DNA of 64,000 nucleotides from Nocardiopsis sp. YSL2 (GTDB lineage Bacteria > Actinomycetota > Actinomycetes > Streptosporangiales > Streptosporangiaceae). Every line of letters begins with the position of its first letter. Position 1 is the first letter of the stretch. Made by a program: the position numbers and the translations under genes. The stretch lies in contig NZ_JAMOAO010000001.1 of the NCBI RefSeq assembly GCF_030555055.1, forward strand, positions 3,596,001 through 3,660,000, written 5' to 3'. Below are positions 30,945 to 42,829 of the stretch, one piece after another. The notes beneath the pieces were generated by a model. It saw only the letters and a list, made by a program, of their open reading frames with translations. It made no database searches and was not told the DNA's origin.

Positions 30945-31378
30945 GCCCGGTTCGGCGTTCGCACAGTTCACCGCGGTGCTGTCGCCGCAGTGAGACCGGC
31001 CAGGGCGCCCGGTCCGCCCGTGACGTTCGTCGCACCCACCGACAGGCGCATCGTGGGGCGAATCGGGCTTTTGCCCTGTTATGGATCGTGTCTCTGGTCA
31101 CACGAATTCCCATCCGAGGGCGCCTGGGATGCCGCGTGAGCGGCTTTCGGAGCCGGATCGGCGGGGGCAACACGCCCCCGGTGTCCGGCGGCCGGATCGC
31201 GGGCGACTAAGCTTTGCGCATGTCGCGGGTGGCAACGCCGCGGCGATCTCGATCTCTGTAGACGGCTCAGCCCAGTGGGCTGCGCGTTGTGTGACACCTA
31301 CTCAGAACGTCACCGCCGATCCGGACGAGGCCACCCCGGTAGACATCCTGAGCCAGCGAGTTACAAGGACGGACCCTC
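30945..31378. promoter_or_regulatory. Upstream region of sucCD
   Basis: A 434-bp gap without a convincing gene. A small hairpin (GGGGGC/GCCCCC, 31163-31179) and a -10-like TAAGCT (31208-31213) are the only features noted; no clear -35 or riboswitch is visible. Confidence 0.35.
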
Positions 31379-32560
31379 GTGGACCTGTTCGAATACCAGG
31401 CGAAGCAACTCTTCGCAGAGTACGGGGTTCCCGTACCCCAGGGAAAGGTGGCGAGCACGGCCGCTGAGGCACGTGCCATCGCTGATGAGTTCGCCGCCGC
31501 CGGAAAGCCCCGAGTCGTCGTCAAGGCGCAGGTCAAGACGGGCGGTCGCGGTAAGGCCGGCGGTGTGAAGGTGGCCGACGGCCCCGAGGACGCGCAGGCC
31601 AAGGCCGAGCAGATCCTCGGCATGGACATCAAGGGCCACACGGTCCACCGTGTCCTGGTCGAAGAGGCCTCCGACATCGCGGAGGAGTACTACTTCTCCT
31701 TCCTGCTGGACCGGGCCAACCGCACCTTCCTGTCGATCTGCTCCGCCGAGGGCGGTGTCGAGATCGAGGAGGTCGCGGTCACCAACCCCGAGGCGGTCGC
31801 CAAGGTCGCCGTCGACCCGCTGACCGGCGCCCCCAAGGACGTCGCCGCGGAGATCGTCAAGGCGGGCAAGCTGCCGCAGGCCGCCGCCGAGGGCGCGGCC
31901 GAGCTCATCACGAAGCTGTGGGACGCCTTCGTCGGCAAGGACGCCACGCTCGTCGAGGTCAACCCCCTCATCCTCACCAAGGACGGCCGCGTCGTCGCGC
32001 TCGACGGCAAGGTCACGCTGGACGAGAACGCCGAGTTCCGCCAGGACCTGGAGAGCCTCACCTTCGCGGAGGAGGGCGACCCGCTGGAGGTTCAGGCCAA
32101 GGCCAAGGGTCTGAACTACGTGAAGCTCGACGGTGAGGTCGGGATCATCGGCAACGGCGCGGGCCTGGTCATGTCCACGCTGGACGTGGTCGCCTACGCG
32201 GGTGAGAACCACGGCGGGGTCAAGCCCGCCAACTTCCTGGACATCGGCGGAGGCGCCTCGGCCGAGGTGATGGCCAACGGTCTGGACATCATCCTGGGCG
32301 ACCCGGCGGTCAAGAGCGTGTTCGTGAACGTGTTCGGCGGCATCACCGCGTGCGACGCGGTGGCCAACGGCATCGTGCAGGCGCTGGAGCTGCTGGAGTC
32401 GCGCGGCGACGACGTCTCCAAGCCGCTCGTCGTGCGCCTGGACGGCAACAACGCCGAACTGGGCCGCCGGATCCTGACCGAGCGCGCCCATCCCGCGGTG
32501 CGACAGGTGGACACGATGGACGGCGCCGCCGCACAGGCCGCCGAGCTCGCGGCGAAGTAG
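31379..32560 (+). CDS. sucC: Succinyl-CoA synthetase beta subunit
   Basis: A 393-residue ATP-grasp subunit that opens [25 protein letters not shown], characteristic of SucC. Nucleotide-binding residues lie in [21 protein letters not shown]. The C-terminal flavodoxin-like part ([22 protein letters not shown]) contacts the alpha subunit. With SucD it interconverts succinyl-CoA plus ADP (or GDP) and succinate in the citric acid cycle. The GTG start has AAGGAC upstream. sucD follows 14 bp later, so they form one operon. Confidence 0.98.
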   Translation: MDLFEYQAKQLFAEYGVPVPQGKVASTAAEARAIADEFAAAGKPRVVVKAQVKTGGRGKAGGVKVADGPEDAQAKAEQILGMDIKGHTVHRVLVEEASDIAEEYYFSFLLDRANRTFLSICSAEGGVEIEEVAVTNPEAVAKVAVDPLTGAPKDVAAEIVKAGKLPQAAAEGAAELITKLWDAFVGKDATLVEVNPLILTKDGRVVALDGKVTLDENAEFRQDLESLTFAEEGDPLEVQAKAKGLNYVKLDGEVGIIGNGAGLVMSTLDVVAYAGENHGGVKPANFLDIGGGASAEVMANGLDIILGDPAVKSVFVNVFGGITACDAVANGIVQALELLESRGDDVSKPLVVRLDGNNAELGRRILTERAHPAVRQVDTMDGAAAQAAELAAK

Positions 32561-32574
32561 GGGACTGACACACC

Positions 32575-33453
32575 ATGGCTATCTTCCTGAACAAGGACAG
32601 CAAGGTGCTGGTCCAGGGCATGACCGGCTCTGAGGGCACCAAGCACACCCGCCGCATGCTCGCCTCGGGCACCAGCATCGTGGGCGGGGTCAACCCGCGC
32701 AAGGCCGGCCAGAAGGTCGACTTCGACGGCACCGAGGTCCCGGTCTTCGGATCGGTGGCCGAGGGCATGGCCGCCACCGGCGCCGACGTCACGGTCATCT
32801 TCGTGCCGCCCAAGTTCTGCAAGGACGCGGTGTTCGAGGCCATCGACGCCGGGATCGGCCTGGCGGTGGTGATCACCGAGGGCATTCCGGTGCACGACAC
32901 CGCGGCGTTCTGGGCGCACGCCCAGGCCAAGGGCAATAAGACGCGGATCATCGGTCCGAACTGCCCGGGTCTGATCACGCCGGGCCAGTCCAACGCGGGC
33001 ATCATCCCGGCCGACATCACCAAGCCGGGCCGGATCGGTCTGGTGTCGAAGTCGGGCACGCTGACGTACCAGATGATGTACGAGCTGCGCGACATCGGTT
33101 TCTCCTCGGCGGTGGGTATCGGCGGGGACCCGATCATCGGGACCACGCACATCGATGCTCTGGCGGCGTTCGAGGCGGACCCGGACACCGATGTGATCGT
33201 GATGATCGGTGAGATCGGTGGTGACGCGGAGGAGCGCGCGGCGGAGTTCGTCAAGGCGAACGTGACCAAGCCCGTGGTGGGGTACGTGGCGGGGTTCACC
33301 GCTCCCGAGGGCAAGACGATGGGTCACGCGGGGGCGATCGTGTCGGGTTCCTCGGGTACGGCCGCGGCGAAGAAGGAGGCCCTGGAGGCCGCCGGAGTCA
33401 AGGTCGGCAAGACCCCGAGTGAGACGGCGAAGCTGGTGCGCGACCTCTTCTAG
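32575..33453 (+). CDS. sucD: Succinyl-CoA synthetase alpha subunit
   Basis: A 292-residue protein with a CoA-binding Rossmann domain at the N-terminus ([23 protein letters not shown]). The phosphorylated active-site histidine sits in [22 protein letters not shown] near the C-terminus. [12 protein letters not shown] and the [23 protein letters not shown] ligase segment match the family. It forms the phosphohistidine intermediate and binds CoA while SucC binds nucleotide. It ends just before a strong terminator, closing the sucCD operon. Confidence 0.98.
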   Translation: MAIFLNKDSKVLVQGMTGSEGTKHTRRMLASGTSIVGGVNPRKAGQKVDFDGTEVPVFGSVAEGMAATGADVTVIFVPPKFCKDAVFEAIDAGIGLAVVITEGIPVHDTAAFWAHAQAKGNKTRIIGPNCPGLITPGQSNAGIIPADITKPGRIGLVSKSGTLTYQMMYELRDIGFSSAVGIGGDPIIGTTHIDALAAFEADPDTDVIVMIGEIGGDAEERAAEFVKANVTKPVVGYVAGFTAPEGKTMGHAGAIVSGSSGTAAAKKEALEAAGVKVGKTPSETAKLVRDLF

Positions 33454-33487
33454 GGACCCGCGCCGGACCCGCTGGGTCCGTTCACTC

Positions 33488-33540
33488 ACACGGCTCCGCC
33501 CCGCTGGCCTCCCGGTCGGTGGGGCGGAGCCGTGTCGTGT
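33488..33540 (+). terminator. sucCD terminator
   Basis: A perfect 15-bp inverted repeat (ACACGGCTCCGCCCC at 33488-33502, complement at 33521-33535) with an 18-nt loop. It lies between sucD and the convergent DUF1707 gene, so it may serve both strands. Confidence 0.85.
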
Positions 33541-33544
33541 GTCC

Positions 33545-34069
33545 TCAGTCCTCGATCCCGTCCCGACCGCCCGGGCGGCCACGGCCCATCCGGCGGCGGT
33601 GCCGGCGGTGGCGTCCGACGCCCGGACCGATCACGAGCATGCAGAACAAGCCGAGGAAGACCAGGAATCCCGTGACGTTGCCCGAGACCAGCGTCGGCAG
33701 CCCCCACACGAAGAACAGGAACCCGCCCCAGGCGATCAGGCCGCCCATGTTCCCCCCGTGTCCGGCGCGGTCGGGCCGCCTGTCCCCGGTGCCGTGCTCG
33801 ACCGGGGCCTGATGGCGGGGGCCGGGTACCGCGGGGGCTGTTCCGGTGTGGGGCGCGCTGATCGCGCCTGGTCGCAGGCGTAGCGGTAGGTCCTCGAAGA
33901 GCGGCACGAGCTCGGTGTTGGTGACCGCGTGCAGTACCGCGTCGGACCGGTTCTCGTGCTCGTCGAAGTCCAGCCGCCCCTCCGCCAGGGCCGTGCGCAG
34001 GTGGACGAGCGCCTCGTCGCGCTCGTCGTCGGAGAGGCGGTACGAGTGGTCGGGTCCGGGACCTGCCAT
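33545..34069 (-). CDS. DUF1707 (SHOCT-like) membrane protein
   Basis: A 174-residue protein. Residues 10-62 form a DUF1707 domain (YRLSDDERDEALVHLRTALAEGRLDFDEHENR...), a short helical module common in actinobacteria. A Pro/His-rich linker and two hydrophobic segments (MGGLIAWGGFLFFVWGLPTLV and GFLVFLGLFCMLVIG) follow, then a very basic tail (RHRRHRRRMGRGR). The domain's function is unknown; it is often found with membrane or stress proteins. The start is ATG 34069, divergent from the DUF6350 gene 129 bp away. Confidence 0.88.
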   Translation of the reverse strand: MAGPGPDHSYRLSDDERDEALVHLRTALAEGRLDFDEHENRSDAVLHAVTNTELVPLFEDLPLRLRPGAISAPHTGTAPAVPGPRHQAPVEHGTGDRRPDRAGHGGNMGGLIAWGGFLFFVWGLPTLVSGNVTGFLVFLGLFCMLVIGPGVGRHRRHRRRMGRGRPGGRDGIED

Positions 34070-34198
34070 GCGTCATCCAATCGAGCAGGAGTGTTCATGG
34101 TATGACGCGTGCCACGGCGAGCCGGTTCCGGGCGCCGGGACACGACACGCGCGGCCGGGATGCCACGGAGCATTCCGGTGCCTGGCAGCATAAGTCGG

Positions 34199-35863
34199 GT
34201 GAGTACGCCAGGATCTCCCCCCGACCGCGGCCGCGCCCCGGAGCGGACCCGCCCCACCAGTGACACCGTCCCCGGCGGGTCGCGGCCGATCTACGCGACC
34301 GGTGGGATCGCCGCGGCGACCGCGGCGGGCAGCGGACTGGCCGTGATCGTCACGCTGACGATCATCGGCTGGGTGGCCGCACCCCACGCCTCCTTCGGTG
34401 AGGAGATCGTCGACCTCCTCCAGGGCGCCGTCCTGGCCTGGCTGGTCGGGCACCACGTGTCCTTCGCGATCCCGGACGGCCAGATCGGGCTCCTTCCGCT
34501 CGGCCTGGTCCTGCTCCCGGGGCTGCTGCTGTACCGTTCGGGCCGCTGGCTGGCCCGCGCCTGCGAGATCGCCCGGCTGCGGCACGTGTACCGGGCCGCC
34601 CTGGCCATCGCGGGCCCCTACGCGGCCATCGCGGGCACCCTGGCGCTGGTGGCCCGCACCGAGGCCATCGAACCCAGCATGCCGCGCGCGCTGGTCATGG
34701 GCTTCGTGATCGCGTTCCTGGCGGGCGGGCTCGGCGCGCTGCGCCAGCTGATGCGCGACAAGGGCGTGCCCGTCCGCGACCTGTTGGCGCTGATGCCGGC
34801 CCGTTCGCGCTCGCTCCTGGTGGGCATGCTCGCCTCCACCTCCGGCCTGCTCCTCGGCGGGCTCCTGCTGTTCGTGGTCGCGCTCGCCGTGAGCCTGCCC
34901 GAGGTCGTCGAGACCACCCGCCTGCTGTCTCCGGGGGTCGTGGGCGGGGCGCTCCTGATCGTCATCCAACTGGCGTACCTGCCCAACGCCGTGGTGTTCG
35001 CCGTCTGCTACGCGCTCGGCCCGGGGTTCGCGGTGGGGGAGCTGACCGTGGTCGCCCCGACGGGGGTGTCGGTGGGGCAGCTGCCCCTGTTCCCGATGCT
35101 GGCGGCCCTTCCGGACAACGGGGCGGCTCCGGCGGTGTCCCTGGTGTCGCTGGCCCTGCCGTTCGTGGCGGGCGGGATCGGGGGCGTGCTGACCCAGCGC
35201 AGCGCCCCGGACGTGGTCCGGGAGGCCGCGCCGCTGTGGGGGTTCGTGTGCGGTGTGACGACGGGGCTGCTGTGCGCGGCGCTGGCCGAACTGGCCGGCG
35301 GGTCGCTCGGTGCGCAGCGCCTCACCCAGGTGGGCCCGTCGGCGTGGCAGGTCGGTCTCGTCGCCGCGCTGGAGGTGGGGGTGGCCGCCGCGATCGCCGC
35401 GTGGATCGCCAACTGGTGGTACTCGCGCCGTCTGCTCCTGTCGGCTCCGGTGCCCGAGGGCCCGACCGCCGCGGAGCGCGAGCGCCCGGAGGCCGACCTG
35501 CCCGCCGACGTCCCGGTCGGCGAGGGGCTGGCCACGGTCACGCCGCTGCGGACCCGCGAGGAGGAGTCGCCCGCCGAGCCGAAGCGTGCCGAGCCGACGC
35601 TCGCCGAACGCCACGCCCAGGCGAGCAGCGCGCGCGAGCAGGCGCGAGCGGACCGGGCCGCCGAACGCGCGGCCCGTGCCGAGGCCCGCCGGGAGTTGCG
35701 AGCCGCCCGCAAGGAGGCCAGGCGCCAGGCGAAGCTCGAGGCCGGGGGCGCGTCCGGGCGAGAAAGGTCGCGTTGGTGGCGGCGGAAGAAGGACGCCGAG
35801 GAGGAGATGTACGGGATCACCTATGAGGCGGCTGCGGACGAGGTGGACACCCCCAGGACCTGA
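34199..35863 (+). CDS. DUF6350-type polytopic membrane protein with charged C-terminal tail
   Basis: A 554-residue protein. About twelve hydrophobic segments lie between residues 40 and 435, starting IYATGGIAAATAAGSGLAVIVTLTIIGW. A cytoplasmic tail of roughly 110 residues (from about 445) is rich in Ala, Arg and Glu (EQARADRAAERAARAEARRELRAARKEARRQAK) and is probably a coiled coil. The sequence fits the actinobacterial DUF6350 family of unknown function, which commonly neighbours purN/purH; those genes are not here. GTG 34199 is chosen because the upstream in-frame sequence lacks membrane character and looks non-coding. Confidence 0.8.
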   Translation: MSTPGSPPDRGRAPERTRPTSDTVPGGSRPIYATGGIAAATAAGSGLAVIVTLTIIGWVAAPHASFGEEIVDLLQGAVLAWLVGHHVSFAIPDGQIGLLPLGLVLLPGLLLYRSGRWLARACEIARLRHVYRAALAIAGPYAAIAGTLALVARTEAIEPSMPRALVMGFVIAFLAGGLGALRQLMRDKGVPVRDLLALMPARSRSLLVGMLASTSGLLLGGLLLFVVALAVSLPEVVETTRLLSPGVVGGALLIVIQLAYLPNAVVFAVCYALGPGFAVGELTVVAPTGVSVGQLPLFPMLAALPDNGAAPAVSLVSLALPFVAGGIGGVLTQRSAPDVVREAAPLWGFVCGVTTGLLCAALAELAGGSLGAQRLTQVGPSAWQVGLVAALEVGVAAAIAAWIANWWYSRRLLLSAPVPEGPTAAERERPEADLPADVPVGEGLATVTPLRTREEESPAEPKRAEPTLAERHAQASSAREQARADRAAERAARAEARRELRAARKEARRQAKLEAGGASGRERSRWWRRKKDAEEEMYGITYEAAADEVDTPRT

Positions 35864-35883
35864 TCCTCGACGGCCGTCAGGGG

Positions 35884-35920
35884 CCGCGCCCGTAGGTCGG
35901 GGCCCACCGTACGGGCGCGG
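35884..35920 (+). terminator. Terminator-like hairpin after the DUF6350 gene
   Basis: A perfect 11-bp inverted repeat (CCGCGCCCGTA at 35884-35894, complement at 35910-35920) with a 15-nt loop lies 20 bp after the stop. There is no T tract. Confidence 0.65.
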
Positions 35921-36084
35921 GGCCGCGGGACGCCGAGCCGCCGACCGGTCCGGATGGGCCCGCCGGCGCGTGCGCGGCGCTGCTCCGGTCCCTGTGGCTC
36001 GGTGGCGGGTGCGGCTGACACGCAGGTCACGGCCTGATCGCTGTCGGCGAACAACCGGGCGGGAAGAAAACTCGGCTCCTTTTT

Positions 36085-36105
36085 ATTGAGTCTGTTTGAC
36101 TCAAC
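36085..36105 (+). promoter_or_regulatory. HAIR operator (HspR site) upstream of lon
   Basis: TTGAGT (36086-36091), seven bases, then ACTCAA (36099-36104). This matches the HAIR consensus CTTGAGT-N7-ACTCAAG except for the outermost base on each side. HspR represses heat-shock genes through such sites, and Streptomyces lon is a known target. It ends 12 bp before the lon ATG, so bound HspR should block the promoter or initial transcription. Confidence 0.85.
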
Positions 36106-36116
36106 TAGGAGGATTC

Positions 36117-38522
36117 ATGAGTGAGACTTCCGCCAGCGTGACCTTCCCGGTGCTGCCCCTCGACGACGACGTCGTCCTCCCGGGCATGGTCGTGCCGGTC
36201 GACATGTCCAACTCCGACGTTCGCGCGGCCGTGGAGGCCGCTCAGGCGGTCGCGAGCTCGGGCGACTCCGCCAAGGGGCCCGAGGTCCTGATCGTGCCGC
36301 GCGTCGACGGCTCCTACGCCGCCATGGGCACCGTCGGCGTGGTCGAGCAGGTGGGCCGCACCCCCGACGGCAAGCCGGCCGCCGTGCTGCGCGGCACCGC
36401 GCGGGCCAGTGTCGGCAGCGGTACCACCGGGCCGGGCGCCGCCCTGTGGGTCCTGGCCACCGTCCACCGCGATCCCAAGGACCAGCCGGGCCGCGTCCAG
36501 GAGGCGGCCCGCGAGTACAAGGCACTGCTCACCACCTACCTGCACAAGCGCGGCGCCTGGCAGGTGCTGGACGGCGTACAGCAGGTCAGCGACCCCGGCC
36601 TGCTCGCCGACCGGGGCGGGTACTCCCCCTTCCTGACCGTCGAGCGCAAGCTCGAACTCCTCCACACGCACGATGTCCTGGAGCGCCTGCACCTGCTCAG
36701 CGAGTGGACCCGGGAGCACCTCGCCGAGCTCGACGTCGCCGAGACCATCGACCGCGACGTCGAGGAGGGTGTGGAGAAGCAGCAGCGTGAGTTCCTGCTG
36801 CGCCGGCAGATGGAGGCGATCCGCAAGGAGCTCAACGAGCTCGACGGCCGCTCCTCCAGTGAGGAGGACGACTACCGTGTGCGCGTGGAGGGGGCCGACC
36901 TGCCCGAGCACGTCCGTGAGGCCGCGCTGGCCGAGGTGGACAAGCTGGAGCGGGCCGGGGACTCCTCTCCCGAGTCCGGGTGGATCCGCACCTGGCTGGA
37001 CACGGTCCTGGGGATGCCCTGGAACGAGCGCACCGAGGACGCCTACGACATCGCCGGGGCGCGCGAGGTCCTGGACGCCGACCACACCGGACTGGACGAC
37101 GTCAAGGAGCGGATCACCGAGTACCTGGCGGTCCGCAAGCGACGCGCGGACCAGGGGCTGGGCGTGGTCGGCGGGCGCCGCAGCGGTGCGGTGCTCGCGC
37201 TGGTCGGACCGCCCGGGGTCGGCAAGACCTCGCTGGGCGAGTCGGTGGCCCGCGCCATGGGCCGGAGCTTCACCCGGGTCGCGCTCGGCGGTGTCCGTGA
37301 CGAGGCGGAGATCCGCGGGCACCGGCGCACCTACGTGGGCGCCCTTCCCGGCCGTATCGTCCGGGCGGTCAAGGAGTCCGGGTCGATGAACCCGGTCGTC
37401 CTGCTCGACGAGATCGACAAGGTGGGCTCCGACTTCCGCGGCGACCCGACGGCGGCGCTGCTGGAGGTGCTCGACCCCGCCCAGAACCACACGTTCCGCG
37501 ACCACTACCTGGAGGTCGACCTCGATCTGTCCGACGTGGTGTTCCTGGCCACGGCCAACGCCCTGGACACGATCCCCGGGCCGCTGCTGGACCGGATGGA
37601 ACTGGTGGAGCTGGACGGCTACACCGAGGACGAGAAGGTCGCGATCGCCCGTGACCACCTCCTGCGCAGGCAGGTCGAGCGTGCCGGGCTGGTCACCGCC
37701 GGGGGCGATCCGGAGGTGGAGATCACCGACGACGCCCTGCGCACGCTCGCCGCGGAGTACACGCGCGAGGCCGGGGTGCGCGGCCTGGAGCGCACGATCG
37801 CCCGCATCCTGCGCAAGATCGCCGCGGCGGCGGCCCTGGGCGAGGTGTCACCGCCGGTCAGGGTGGACACCGGCGACCTGAGCGGCTACCTGGGACGGCC
37901 CCGGCACACGCCGGAGACGGCGGGCCGTACGTCGGTGCCGGGCGTGGCGACCGGTCTGGCGGTGACCGGGGCCGGCGGTGACGTCCTGTTCGTCGAGGCG
38001 TCGCTGGCCGATCCGGAGTCGGGGGCGAGCGGATTGACGATCACCGGCCAGCTCGGCGACGTCATGCGCGAGTCGGCGCAGATCGCCCTGTCCTACCTGC
38101 GGGCCCGGGGCGCCGAACTGGAGCTGCCGGTCGGCGACCTCAAGGAGCGCGGCGTCCACCTGCACGTTCCGGCGGGCGCGGTGCCCAAGGACGGGCCGAG
38201 CGCGGGTATCACGATGACGACGGCCCTGGCGTCGCTGCTGTCGGGGCGTGCGGCCCGCGCGGACGTGGCGATGACGGGCGAGGTGTCCCTGACCGGCCGG
38301 GTGCTGCCGATCGGCGGCGTCAAGCAGAAGCTGCTGGCGGCGCACCGGGCGGGGGTCACCACGGTGCTCATTCCCGAGCGCAACGAGCCGGACCTGGACG
38401 ACGTGCCCGAGGAGGTGCTGGGGCAGCTGACCGTGCACGCGGTGAGCGACGTACGCCAGGTGCTGGAGCTGGCGCTGGAGGCGCCCCAGCGGGTGGCGGG
38501 CGGGGTGCCCACCGCCGTCTGA
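36117..38522 (+). CDS. lon: ATP-dependent Lon protease
   Basis: An 801-residue protein with the full LonA layout: LON substrate-binding domain (about 8-200, FPVLPLDDDVVLPGMVVPV), a central helical region, AAA+ domain with Walker A GPPGVGKTS (near residue 364) and Walker B VVLLDEIDKVG, and the serine protease domain. The catalytic dyad is Ser695 in PKDGPSAG and Lys738 in GGVKQKLLAAHRAG. Lon degrades misfolded and regulatory proteins. ATG 36117 follows AGGAGG; an in-frame TTG 21 bases earlier lies inside the HAIR site and is unlikely. The HAIR operator indicates heat-shock control by HspR. Confidence 0.98.
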   Translation: MSETSASVTFPVLPLDDDVVLPGMVVPVDMSNSDVRAAVEAAQAVASSGDSAKGPEVLIVPRVDGSYAAMGTVGVVEQVGRTPDGKPAAVLRGTARASVGSGTTGPGAALWVLATVHRDPKDQPGRVQEAAREYKALLTTYLHKRGAWQVLDGVQQVSDPGLLADRGGYSPFLTVERKLELLHTHDVLERLHLLSEWTREHLAELDVAETIDRDVEEGVEKQQREFLLRRQMEAIRKELNELDGRSSSEEDDYRVRVEGADLPEHVREAALAEVDKLERAGDSSPESGWIRTWLDTVLGMPWNERTEDAYDIAGAREVLDADHTGLDDVKERITEYLAVRKRRADQGLGVVGGRRSGAVLALVGPPGVGKTSLGESVARAMGRSFTRVALGGVRDEAEIRGHRRTYVGALPGRIVRAVKESGSMNPVVLLDEIDKVGSDFRGDPTAALLEVLDPAQNHTFRDHYLEVDLDLSDVVFLATANALDTIPGPLLDRMELVELDGYTEDEKVAIARDHLLRRQVERAGLVTAGGDPEVEITDDALRTLAAEYTREAGVRGLERTIARILRKIAAAAALGEVSPPVRVDTGDLSGYLGRPRHTPETAGRTSVPGVATGLAVTGAGGDVLFVEASLADPESGASGLTITGQLGDVMRESAQIALSYLRARGAELELPVGDLKERGVHLHVPAGAVPKDGPSAGITMTTALASLLSGRAARADVAMTGEVSLTGRVLPIGGVKQKLLAAHRAGVTTVLIPERNEPDLDDVPEEVLGQLTVHAVSDVRQVLELALEAPQRVAGGVPTAV

Positions 38523-38533
38523 GCCGCACGGAA

Positions 38534-38570
38534 CCGCCCCCGGCGGCCCTCCTCGGGCCGCCGGGGGCGG
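38534..38570. terminator. Bidirectional terminator between lon and mfd
   Basis: A perfect 16-bp inverted repeat (38534-38549 and 38555-38570) with loop TCCTC. It lies between convergent genes, 11 bp after the lon stop and 29 bp before the mfd stop. Confidence 0.9.
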
Positions 38571-38599
38571 TGCGTCGTCCTGAGGCCGCGGCGCGGGCG

Positions 38600-42205
<3,606 letters not shown>

Positions 42206-42528
42206 GAGCACCAGAAAGTGGGAGTGGTCCGAATTCAGGCGGATGATCGCGGCCTGTCGCGGCCTGCACGGTGGAGCGGCGGCTGCGGGAGTGGCCGCCC
42301 GGCACCCTTCAGACTATCGAGTCCGCCGGGCCCGCGTCGGCAAGGTGTCGGCAAGAAAAGGCGATCCGCCGGGCGGGTGGGCACGGCCGGGTGGCCGGAC
42401 GCGTCGGTGTCCCTGTTCGTCCTCCTCGTCGGCCTCGGTCGGAGCTGAGCGGCCTCGACCTGGTACAACGTCAGTAGAACCTGCTCTGAGCTGGGGGTAT
42501 TCCAGCATCGGAGCCGGGTGCCGGTCAC
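42206..42528. other. Gap upstream of mfd and before repeat array 1
   Basis: 323 bp of GC-rich sequence with no gene recognised. It should hold the mfd promoter on the minus strand, but I see no convincing hexamers. Confidence 0.35.
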
Positions 42529-42771
42529 GGGAGGGGGCTGCGCTGGAGGCGTCGGTTGAGGGTGGCCCGTGTTTCCGCGGAGCGGCCCGCGGGCGGTGGT
42601 GGGTGACGTGGGAGGGGGCTGCGCTGGAGGCGTCGGTTGAGGGTGGCCCGTGTTTCCGCGGAGCGGCCCGCGGGCGGTGGTGGGTGACGTGGGAGGGGGC
42701 TGCGCTGGAGGCGTCGGTTGAGGGTGGCCCGTGTTTCCGCGGAGCGGCCCGCGGGCGGTGGTGGGTGACGG
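42529..42771. repeat. Repeat array 1: three identical 81-bp tandem units with hairpins
   Basis: Units start at 42529, 42610 and 42691 and are nearly identical. Each holds GTCGGTTGAGGGTGG, a two-part hairpin (GCCCG ... CCGC-GGA-GCGG ... CGGGC) and GGTGGTGGGTGACG. The same layout, with different stem sequences, recurs in array 2 at 49591. The array lies in the mfd/sat-cysC intergenic region and ends 58 bp before the sulfate gene. Minus-strand frames through it encode repetitive peptides that I regard as spurious. Confidence 0.92.
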
Positions 42772-42782
42772 GTGGGAGCGGC

Positions 42783-42788
42783 ATACGC
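42783..42788 (+). promoter_or_regulatory. -10-like hexamer after array 1
   Basis: TACGCT follows GTGGGTGACGGGTGGGAGCG. The same arrangement (a TATCCT just past the last repeat) follows array 2. No good -35 is visible at 17 bp, so this is tentative. Confidence 0.35.
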
Positions 42789-42829
42789 TAGGGGCGTTTG
42801 GCGGGCTCCACAGAGGAAGGACGTGCGCG

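Noticed and set aside
42529-42771. CRISPR array
   Set aside because: Units are contiguous and identical, without unique spacers or cas genes.
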